Shown piece after piece: positions 7,296 to 14,222 of a stretch of DNA of 37,469 nucleotides. The notes under the pieces were generated by a model that was not told the DNA's origin, ran no database searches, and worked only from the letters and a program-made list of their open reading frames with translations. This DNA is from Phycisphaerae bacterium (GTDB taxonomy: Bacteria; Planctomycetota; Phycisphaerae; Tepidisphaerales; Tepidisphaeraceae). The number at the start of each line of letters is the position of its first letter. Position 1 is the stretch's first letter. The stretch spans positions 1-37,469 of the forward strand of contig JAUJNJ010000068.1 in the NCBI GenBank assembly GCA_030448225.1, written 5' to 3'. The position numbers and the translations under genes were made by a program.

Positions 7296-8627
7296 ATGAA
7301 CGAGTCGTACGACGTGGTGGTGATCGGCGGCGGCCCGGCCGGGGCGACGGTGGCGACGCTCGTCGGCAAGGCCGGCCACCGGGTGCTCGTCGTCGAGCGC
7401 GCGAAGTTCCCGCGCTTCCACATCGGCGAGTCGCTCATGCCCGAGACGTACTGGACGTTCGAGCGCCTCGGCATGCTGCCGAAGTTGAACGACAGCGACT
7501 TCGTCCGCAAGCACAGCGTGCAGTTCGTGACCGCCAGCGGCCGCGACTCGGCGCCGTTCTTCTTCGAGGACCGCAACCCGCACGAGTGCAGCGTCACCTG
7601 GCAGCTCAACCGGGCGCAGTTCGACGAGATGATGCTCGACAACGCCGCCGAGCACGGCGCGACCGTGTGGCAGGAGGCGAACGTCGTCGACGTGCTGCTC
7701 GAGCCGAGCCGCACCGGCGACGACCTCCCCGCCGCCCGCGGCGTGCTCGTGCAGCGCAAGGGCGAGGCCGCCCCCACGCGCGTCGACGCGCGGGTCGTCG
7801 TCGACGCGACCGGCATGAACGCGATGCTCTCCCGCCGGCTCGGCATCCAGCGCAAGGACCCGAACCTCAAGAAGGCGTCGGTCTTCTCGCACTTCAAGGG
7901 GTGCAAGCGCGACGAGGGGCGCAACGCCGGCGCGACGCTCGTCGTCTCGACGCGCACCAACGACGGCTGGTTCTGGTACATCCCGCAGGCGGACGACGTG
8001 ACGAGCGTCGGCATCGTCGGCGACGTCGACCGCCTCGTGAAGAACCGCGCGGGCGCGCCCGAGCAGATCCTCGACGAGGAACTCGCCAACTGCCCGGGCC
8101 TGCAGGACCGCATGAAGGACGCCACGCGGTGCGGCCCCGTGCACGTGTGCAGCGACTTCTCCTACCGCGCCACCCGCTGCGCCGGCGACGGCTGGGTGCT
8201 CGTCGGCGACGCGTTCGGCTTCCTCGACCCGATGTACTCCTCCGGCGTCTTCCTCGCCCTCAAGGGCGGCGAGGCCGCCGCCGACTCGATCAACGAGGCG
8301 CTCGCCCTCGGCGACACGTCGGGCGCGCAGCTGTCCAAGTGGGGCGACGACCTCAGCGACGGCATGCAGGTCGTCCGCAAGCTCGTCTACGCGTTCTACA
8401 CGCCCACCTTCTCGTTCGGGAAGTTCGTCAAGCACTACCCGCAACACAAGGACGACATCACCGCGATCCTCGTCGGCGAGGTCTTCAAGCCCGGCGTCGA
8501 AGAGGTCTTCAACCCGATGAGCACGATGGCCCCGATCCCCCAGAGCATCCCGCTCCAAAAGCCGCCGGGCGCGACGCCCGGCGCCGCCCCGGTGGCGGAG
8601 GGGTCCGTCGCGCTGGCGGAATCGTGA
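7296..8627 (+). CDS. FAD-dependent oxidoreductase, flavin-dependent halogenase-like
   Basis: A 443-residue flavoprotein. The dinucleotide-binding motif 'VVVIGGGPAGATVA' is at residues 7-20. 'GES' at 44-46 with 'FPRFHIGESLMP' is typical of halogenases and geranylgeranyl-reductase relatives. 'GWFWYIP' at 224-230 fits the WxWxIP motif that separates flavin halogenases from monooxygenases. K72 in 'FVRKHSVQFV' lies in the zone where the halogenase active-site lysine is found, though alignment is needed. 'LVGDAFGFLDPMYSSG' at 301-316 is the second FAD motif. A GAGG ribosome site precedes the ATG. Neighbours are a chorismate-lyase-like gene and a thioesterase. Halogenation of a phenolic, carrier-bound substrate is the attractive idea; a non-halogenating oxidase or reductase of the same family is equally possible. 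Confidence 0.8.
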   Translation: MNESYDVVVIGGGPAGATVATLVGKAGHRVLVVERAKFPRFHIGESLMPETYWTFERLGMLPKLNDSDFVRKHSVQFVTASGRDSAPFFFEDRNPHECSVTWQLNRAQFDEMMLDNAAEHGATVWQEANVVDVLLEPSRTGDDLPAARGVLVQRKGEAAPTRVDARVVVDATGMNAMLSRRLGIQRKDPNLKKASVFSHFKGCKRDEGRNAGATLVVSTRTNDGWFWYIPQADDVTSVGIVGDVDRLVKNRAGAPEQILDEELANCPGLQDRMKDATRCGPVHVCSDFSYRATRCAGDGWVLVGDAFGFLDPMYSSGVFLALKGGEAAADSINEALALGDTSGAQLSKWGDDLSDGMQVVRKLVYAFYTPTFSFGKFVKHYPQHKDDITAILVGEVFKPGVEEVFNPMSTMAPIPQSIPLQKPPGATPGAAPVAEGSVALAES

Positions 8628-8712
8628 CCCGACCGCGCGCGTAGCGGCGCGTCGCGGCGAACACGTCGCCCGAGGGTGCCCGATCCGTTCGGTCGCTCTG
8701 TCTTCCGCCTTC

Positions 8713-9207
8713 GTGAAACGACGCGTCCGGAGTAAAACCTGTCCCGTGGCGGCCTCCTTCTCCATCACCCGCGTCGTGCAGTTCTCCGAGACCGACATGG
8801 CGGGGATCGTGCACTTCGCGAACTACTTCCGCTGGATGGAGGAGGTCGAGCACGCGTTCTTCCGCTCGGTCGGCCTCTCCGTTTCGATGCAGCACGAGGG
8901 GATGCACCTCGGCTGGCCGCGCGTGTCGGCGGCGTGCGACTTCTTCGGCCCGGTGCGGTTCGAGGACGCGGTCGAGCTCGCACTGCGCGTCACCCGACTC
9001 GGCGAAAAATCGTTCAACTACGAGGTCGACTTCTTCGTGAATGGCCGGCGGATGGCGCTCGGCAAGATCACCAGCGTCTGCTGCGAGCTGCGCAAGGACG
9101 CACCGATGCGCTCGATCCCGATCCCCCCCGCCCTCCGCGAAAAGCTCGGCCCCGCCCTGCCCGAAGACGGCGGATCGCCCCCTCCCAACACGCCGCGACT
9201 CGTCTAG
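8713..9207 (+). CDS. Hot-dog fold acyl-CoA thioesterase (4-hydroxybenzoyl-CoA thioesterase/YbgC-like)
   Basis: A 164-residue protein if started at GTG 8713; GTG 8746 would give 153 residues beginning at 'AASFSITR' and has GGAG 13 nt upstream, so it is an equally good start. The signature 'SETDMAGIVHFANYFRWME' carries the catalytic aspartate (D28 from the first start). 'RVSAACDFFGPVRFEDAVEL' and 'SFNYEVDFFVNGRRMALGK' complete the 4HBT-type fold. These enzymes hydrolyse aryl- or acyl-CoA (or acyl-carrier) thioesters. It is the last gene of the + strand run that starts before the window and probably releases or edits the pathway product. Confidence 0.88.
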   Translation: MKRRVRSKTCPVAASFSITRVVQFSETDMAGIVHFANYFRWMEEVEHAFFRSVGLSVSMQHEGMHLGWPRVSAACDFFGPVRFEDAVELALRVTRLGEKSFNYEVDFFVNGRRMALGKITSVCCELRKDAPMRSIPIPPALREKLGPALPEDGGSPPPNTPRLV

Positions 9208-9445
9208 TAATGTCGGTATGAAGTCGTCGTCGAACGTCGTGCCCGCGAACGCGGCAAGGTTTCCGAAAGTGTCCGTTGGTTCGCAGTCAGCGCACCCCGC
9301 ATCTCCCCTTCCCCCTTTTAGCCGCAGGCCCGAAGGGCCCGCCGTCGAGCGTGCAACACGTTCGGGAAGTCGGTCGACCGCTGTGGGGGCGATGAACGGG
9401 CTCACCCCATTACCGCGCTGCTCGCGTCGATCGCGATGACGTCGC

Positions 9446-10657
9446 ATGCGCTCGCGGCAGATGGCACCACATCAACAACCACAACCGCCACGACCCAACT
9501 GGCCCGCCTGGCGCGGCCCCGGTGGCGAAGGACATTCGACCGATTCGAACATCCCAACGAAGTGGAGCGAGACCGACAACATCGCGTGGAAGTCGCCCAT
9601 CCCCGGCCGCGGCCACTCGTCGCCCGTCGTCTGGGGCGACCGCGTCTATCTCACCACCGCCCTCGAGAACGACCAGCGGCGAATGCTCCTCTGCCTCGAC
9701 CGGCGGACCGGAAAAATGCTCTGGGAAAAGGAAGTGCTGCGCGCCCCGCTGGAGACGAAGCACGACCTCAATAGCTTCGCCAGCGCCACCCCCGCCACCG
9801 ACGGCAAGCACCTCTACGTCTCGTTCCTCCAGCGGCCGAACATCGTGCTCGTCTGCTACGACCTCGACGGTAACGAGGTGTGGCGCAAGGTGCCGGGCGA
9901 GTTCCACTCCGTCCACGGCTTCTGCAGTTCGCCGGTGCTCTACAAGGACACCGTCATCCTCAACTGCGACCAAGACGCCGACGCGTGGATCGTCGCGTAT
10001 GACAAGGCGAGCGGGCAGGAGCGGTGGCGGACCGACCGGCCGAACAAGACGCGCTCGTACTGCACACCACTCGTGATCGAGCACGCGGGGCGCAAGCAAC
10101 TCGTGCTCAGCGGCAGCAAGTCGGTCGCGAGCTATGACCCGGACACCGGGAAGTTGATCTGGCACATGCGGGGCCCCACCGAGCAGTTCGTCGCGAGCCT
10201 CGTCTACGACGCGCCGAGCGGCATCCTCTTCGTCACCGGCGGCTTCCCGGACCTGCACGTCCTCGGCGTCGACCCCGGCGGCACCGGCGACGTGACGAAC
10301 ACGCACGTCAAGTGGCGCGACCACAAGGGCGTGAGCTACGTCCCCTCGCCGATCGACCACGCCGGCCACTTCTTCATCGTCGCCGACAACGGCATCGCGA
10401 GCTGCTTCGACGCCAGGACCGGGAAGGTGCGGTGGAAGGAACGCCTCGGCCGCCGCCACAGCGCCAGCGCCGTCGAGGCGGGCGGGAACGTCTACTTCCC
10501 CGACGACGACGGCGTGACGTGGGTGGTGAAGGGGACGCCGACGTTTCAGGTCGTCGCCGAGAACGACCTCGGCGAGGCCTGCTTCGCCTCGCCCGCGATC
10601 GCGCAGGGGCAACTGTTCATCCGCACCGAGAAGCACCTCTGGTGCATCGGGAAGTGA
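9446..10657 (+). CDS. PQQ-like beta-propeller repeat protein
   Basis: A 403-residue protein made of PQQ-like propeller blades: 'NWPAWRGPGGEG' at the start, then repeated 'SSPVVWGDRVYLTT', 'LLCLDRRTGKMLWEKE', 'SPVLYKDTVILNCD', 'VASYDPDTGKLIWHM', 'CFDARTGKVRWKERLG'. Secreted planctomycete proteins of this type usually begin with a signal peptide. Here the first in-frame ATG (9446) gives a Pro/Gln-rich start, while the overlapping frame upstream reads 'ITALLASIAMTSHALAAD', which looks like a signal peptide with a cleavage site. A one-base error near 9450-9490 may have split it off. The family folds as a scaffold, and enzyme activity is not implied. It faces away from two similar propeller genes. 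Confidence 0.85.
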   Translation: MRSRQMAPHQQPQPPRPNWPAWRGPGGEGHSTDSNIPTKWSETDNIAWKSPIPGRGHSSPVVWGDRVYLTTALENDQRRMLLCLDRRTGKMLWEKEVLRAPLETKHDLNSFASATPATDGKHLYVSFLQRPNIVLVCYDLDGNEVWRKVPGEFHSVHGFCSSPVLYKDTVILNCDQDADAWIVAYDKASGQERWRTDRPNKTRSYCTPLVIEHAGRKQLVLSGSKSVASYDPDTGKLIWHMRGPTEQFVASLVYDAPSGILFVTGGFPDLHVLGVDPGGTGDVTNTHVKWRDHKGVSYVPSPIDHAGHFFIVADNGIASCFDARTGKVRWKERLGRRHSASAVEAGGNVYFPDDDGVTWVVKGTPTFQVVAENDLGEACFASPAIAQGQLFIRTEKHLWCIGK

Positions 10658-10798
10658 TGTGACTCCGGTTCGGTCGCCACGCGAGTAGCGCTGCGGCCGC
10701 TTGCGCTTTCGCCGCGTCCCGCGTCCCGGGCGGTCAGCAGCCGAGAACGTACACGGGCGCCCCCGTCGCATTCCGCTCGGGCGCCTCTCGCGTCATGA

Positions 10799-11125
10799 TC
10801 AGGGCGACGACTTCAACTTCCTGCGCCGCACGAACACCTCCACTGCGATGAGCGATGCGCGGGGGTAATCGCCGGCGCGCACGAACAGGTCGGTCTGCTC
10901 GCCGTGGTGGGCGACGTGGAACTCGATCCGCGCCCGAGTCAGTTCCGCCTCGATCGCCCGAACGGCGGCGGGCTCGGGGGTGCGCGTGACGAGCGTGTCG
11001 AAGTCGACGGGGATTGCGGCCCGCACGGCCGGCTTCGGCCGCGGCGCGTCGGCGGGCGTGCCGGGGTTGCGGTAGTCGAGCGGTTCGGCCATCGCGGCGC
11101 CTCGCGAGAGGGGAAGGCGGAACAC
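10799..11125 (-). CDS. DUF2007-type putative signal-transducing protein
   Basis: A 108-residue protein from GTG 11125, or 97 residues from ATG 11092 ('MAEPLDYRNPG'), which I prefer slightly because the extra N-terminus is not conserved-looking. The core 'LVTRTPEPAAVRAIEAELT' and 'GEQTDLFVRAGDYPRASLI' has the beta-alpha-beta shape of DUF2007, a small GlnB-like family of unknown function. It lies between the + strand propeller gene and a - strand propeller gene, with its own strand continuing into neither. The family call is moderate and the biological role unknown. Confidence 0.65.
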   Translation of the reverse strand: MFRLPLSRGAAMAEPLDYRNPGTPADAPRPKPAVRAAIPVDFDTLVTRTPEPAAVRAIEAELTRARIEFHVAHHGEQTDLFVRAGDYPRASLIAVEVFVRRRKLKSSP

Positions 11126-11212
11126 TCCAATGACGAAGCCCGAGTGACGCGCGTCGTCATTCGGGCTTCGTCGCCGATCGATTCTATTCCGGCACGGGGC
11201 CGTCGCGACGTG

Positions 11213-12425
11213 CTACTGCGGCTCCAGGCAGTACAGCGACCCGGCCGTGTCGCCGACGACGACGACGCCCCGCCCGATCGCCGGCGGCGCGACGATGCCG
11301 CGGCCGGCCTGGAACTCGGCGAGCTTCTCGCCGCTCTTGAGGTCGAGCACGTACAGCTTCTTGTCCTTGCTGCCGACGTACACCCGGCCCGCGCTGATCG
11401 CGGGGGAGGAGTCGCCGTCGCCGCGGGTCTTGAACTGCCAGGCGATCTTGCCGTCGGCGGCGTTGAGGCCGTAGACCTTGCGGTCGCGGGCGCCGACGAC
11501 GACCACGCCGTCTGCGACGGCCGGCGAGCCGTAGACCATCGCCTTGTTGCCGACCTGTTCGTTGAGCCAGTGCCGCGTCTTGCCGTCTGCCGACAGGCAC
11601 AGCACGCGCCCTTGGTCGGTGCCGATGTAGATCCGGTCGCCGACGACGGCCGGCGACGCGCCGGACAGCGCGCCCATGTCGAACGTGAACCGCTCGGCCC
11701 CGTCGGCGACGGCCACGGCGCGGAGGATCGCGTCGCACCCGGACACGAGCGCGACCCCGCCCGCGATCGCCGGGGCGGCGTTCACGCGGTCGCCGGCGGT
11801 CTTCTTCCAGACCACCTTGCCGTCGGCGGCGCTCAGGCAGTAGATCTCGGCGCCGTCGTTGCCGAAGACGACCTTGCCGCCGTCGACGTTGGCCGACGCG
11901 TGGATCGCGCTGGTCGTCTCGACGGTCCAGAGCTTCCTCCCGTCGAGCGCGAGCACGGCGTGGAACGCGCCGCCGTCGTCGCCGATCAGGACGAGCGTGC
12001 CGGACAACGGGTCGCCGCTCTTTTTCACGTCGCCGGCCCGGCTGGGGTCGACGAAGACGAGCGGCGTGGTGGTGAGCCGGACTCGCCCTTGTAGGTCCAG
12101 CCGCGCCCTTGCCGGTCTTGAGGTCGACCGCGTGGAGGGTGCCGTCGGTGTCGCCGACGTAGACGACGTCGCCGTAGATCGCCGCCCCGCCCTCGATGCC
12201 GGCCGGGTCGCTCTCGCCGGTGCGGTAGGTCCAACGCTCCTTCAACGCCGGCCCGCCCGAGAGCGGCGCGGCCACGCCGGTGAGCGCCCCCGCCGTGGAA
12301 CGCGGGCCAGTCGGCGGGCTGCGGCGGGGCGTCGGTCAGCAGGGCCTGGCTCGGCGGCCCCGGCGCCCGGACGCGAGGCAACCGCAGAGCAGGGTTAGCC
12401 CCAACAACAGCTTCGGTGCCCGCAC
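11213..12425 (-). CDS. PQQ-like beta-propeller lipoprotein, frameshifted
   Basis: The C-terminal 271 residues (11213-12028) are intact and consist of propeller blades such as 'LYCLEPQ', 'VYGLNAADGKIAWQFKTRG' and 'LYVLDLKSGEKLAEFQAG'. Upstream text continues in other frames: 'GGAAIYGDVVYVGDTDGTL' and 'LHAVDLKTGKG' (about 12110-12200) and 'PADWPAFHGGGA' (about 12300). The most likely start is GTG at 12425, with GGAG 7 nt upstream and a lipoprotein-like signal 'APKLLLGLTLLCGCLAS'. Three shifts (about 12060, 12100-12290 and 12380) are needed. An outer-surface or periplasmic scaffold role is inferred from the signal. It is read in the same direction as the next propeller gene, 220 nt upstream. Confidence 0.75.
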
Positions 12426-12464
12426 GGTTGCCTCCGTCTCTTCTTCCACCGCGCCCGCTCGTCC

Positions 12465-12489
12465 TCTCCGATTGTCTCGGAGATTTTTT
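12465..12489 (+). terminator. Intrinsic terminator on the strand opposite to the flanking genes
   Basis: TCTCCGA (12465-12471) and TCGGAGA (12477-12483) pair perfectly around a 5-nt loop and are followed at once by six T residues (12484-12489). In the - direction, the direction of both flanking genes, the T-tract is absent. It would therefore stop transcripts running antisense to the propeller genes. Confidence 0.5.
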
Positions 12490-12512
12490 GCGCGAGCACG
12501 TAATCGTTCCGC

Positions 12513-12542
12513 GAAGACCAGCGGGCTTCCGCCCGCGGCTAT
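12513..12542 (+). repeat. 30-nt dispersed repeat with CGGGC-TTCC-GCCCG hairpin, copy 1
   Basis: Matches the reverse complement of 28527-28556 at 28 of 30 positions. The core GCGGGC-TTCC-GCCCGC is a 6-bp hairpin. It lies between two - strand propeller genes. Confidence 0.65.
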
Positions 12543-12603
12543 CAGGTGCTGAACAAGCGACCGCGAGAAGTCGAACGAGGTCACTCCTGGACCACGGGAA
12601 TCA

Positions 12604-12640
12604 CCGATGATCCGATGATCCGATCATTCGATCTTCTGAT
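12604..12640 (+). repeat. gatgatcc-type short repeats
   Basis: Overlapping copies of GATGATCC and GATCATTC form a near-palindrome, ATGATCCGATCAT, at the 3' end of the following - strand propeller gene. Too small to assign a role. Confidence 0.45.
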
Positions 12641-12648
12641 CCCGTCCC

Positions 12649-13947
12649 TCACTTCGGGGCCGACGTCGAAGCACATGATCTCTTCGCCGGCCTTGGCGAA
12701 GAGCTTGCCGTCGTAGAGGACGGGCGTCGCCCAGACGTTCTTCGCCTCCTCGGCGATGTCGGTTCGGCGCGATGAACTCGACCTTCTCCGGCGTCGCCAG
12801 CACGAGGCTCATCTCGCCGCTCGCTCAGCGCGATGAGCTTGTCGCCGGCCCGCAGGAGCGAGCCACCGGGTCCGAGCTTGAGCTTGCGGTCCTTCGCCTC
12901 CCACACGGTCTTGCCGTCCGACCACTGCACGCAGGTGATCGTGCCGCGGCTGTTCGTGTAGATGTAGCCGTCGTCGACGATCGGCGGCTGATACTTCGCC
13001 TTGATGTCGCCGCTCTCCCACACCTGCGTGACGCCGGTCGGCTTCACGTCGTAGAGGATGCCCTTGGCCGTGCTGTACTCGGAGCTGATCAGCACCTGCC
13101 CCTCGCGGTAGATCGGCGTGGCGGCGTTGACGTCGTACTGCGTGCTCCAGGGGCTCTCCCAGAGCGTCTTGCCGGTGGCCGGGTCCATCCCGTAGAACGC
13201 GCGGCCGCCGAAGACGATGAGCTGCTGCGTGCCGCCGACGTCGGCGAGGATCATGTGGGCGTAGCCGGGCGAGGGAAACTTGCCGTCGGCGGCGGCCATG
13301 CCGCGCGCCTCGGACTGCCAGGCGACGGCGCCGTCGCCTTGTCGATCGCGACGGCCACCGGCACGCCCTCGCCGATCGCGGCCTGCACGAAGACGTGCTT
13401 GTCGGTCACGAGCGGGCTGGACGACGTGCCCCACTCGAGGTTCTCGCCCTTGACCGCCTTCACCACGTTGACCTGCCACGCCTGCTTGCCGTCGGCGAGC
13501 GCGCGGCGGGTGAGGTCGCCGGTGCTGCCGAACGTGTAGATCGCGTCGCCGTCGATCGTGGGGGTGGCGCGGGTGCCGTCCCAGTCGGGGTTCTTCAGCC
13601 CCTTGCCGCCGGGGTTCTCGGGCGCGGTCGTACGACTGCACCCAGGCCTCCTGCCCGGTGGCGGCGTCGAGGGCGGTCAGGACCTCGGTGCTGCGGTCGA
13701 CGAGCGAGAAGACGTAGATCTTCCCCGCCGCCGCGACCGGGCTGGCGTGGCCGATGCCGACCTGCTTCGACCAGAGCCGCTTCGGCCCGCCTTCGGGCCA
13801 CTCGCTGGCGACGGTCTCCTTGCTGATCATGTCGCCGCGCGGGCCCATCCACTTCGGCCAGTCCTCCGCCGCCGCCGCCGCCGCGATCGCCGCCGAGCCG
13901 CCCACCACCACCGCCGCCAGGGCCACGATTCGTTTCACGCTTCGCAA
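12649..13947 (-). CDS. Secreted PQQ-like beta-propeller protein, frameshifted
   Basis: The best start is TTG at 13947, with AGGAGG 5 nt upstream; GTG at 13938 is an alternative. It gives 'SVKRIVALAAVVVGGSAAI' followed by an alanine run, a clear signal peptide, then 'EDWPKWMGPRGDMISKETV'. Blades include 'IGHASPVAAAGKIYVFSLV' and 'FYGMDPATGKTLWESPW'. The frame is wrong between about 13630 and 13335: the true text there is 'GENLEWGTSSSPLVTDKHV', read one frame over. It shifts again near 12800-12770, where the conserved 'NVWATPVLYDGKLFAKAGE' continues in another frame. Termination is either the TGA at 12649 or slightly downstream. This is a third propeller paralogue in 4.6 kb and is probably periplasmic. 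Confidence 0.75.
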   Translation of the reverse strand: MRSVKRIVALAAVVVGGSAAIAAAAAAEDWPKWMGPRGDMISKETVASEWPEGGPKRLWSKQVGIGHASPVAAAGKIYVFSLVDRSTEVLTALDAATGQEAWVQSYDRAREPRRQGAEEPRLGRHPRHPHDRRRRDLHVRQHRRPHPPRARRRQAGVAGQRGEGGQGREPRVGHVVQPARDRQARLRAGRDRRGRAGGRRDRQGDGAVAWQSEARGMAAADGKFPSPGYAHMILADVGGTQQLIVFGGRAFYGMDPATGKTLWESPWSTQYDVNAATPIYREGQVLISSEYSTAKGILYDVKPTGVTQVWESGDIKAKYQPPIVDDGYIYTNSRGTITCVQWSDGKTVWEAKDRKLKLGPGGSLLRAGDKLIALSERRDEPRAGDAGEGRVHRAEPTSPRRRRTSGRRPSSTTASSSPRPAKRSCASTSAPK

Positions 13948-13952
13948 GACGA

Positions 13953-13958
13953 CCTCCT
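13953..13958 (-). promoter_or_regulatory. AGGAGG ribosome-binding site that selects a TTG start
   Basis: A consensus Shine-Dalgarno hexamer lies 5 nt before TTG 13947 of the propeller gene. This spacing favours TTG over the in-frame ATG codons further upstream and the GTG at 13938. Confidence 0.5.
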
Positions 13959-14059
13959 GTATCCCGTTCGTATCGCAGTTCAACGACATGCGCTCAAACC
14001 GTCTGCCAATACTACGCACGGACCGCCCGCGGCGTTACGCGAGACCGGCCGGGCGGGAG

Positions 14060-14100
14060 AAGATTAACCATAGAGACACGGAGGGCACAGGGGTAATCCC
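14060..14100 (+). repeat. Single arm of the cacggag-type repeat family
   Basis: The text around 'AGAGACACGGAGGGCACAG' matches the repeat arms at 17745-17781 and 21922-21942. It lies between the end of the permease gene and the start of a propeller gene. Confidence 0.5.
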
Positions 14101-14222
14101 GCCATCCCAGCGCCGCGCCCGCCTCGGGGTGAGCCACACAGGACGGGGTCCTGCATGTCAGATTATTGCCTCTACAGACATCTCGGTCACCGGCCCGCTC
14201 CACCGGCGACTGATGCGCCCGT

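Noticed and set aside
6507..8798. 763-codon - strand frame opposite the chorismate-lyase-like and halogenase-like genes
   Set aside because: Spans two real genes and an intergenic repeat; composition is typical antisense text.
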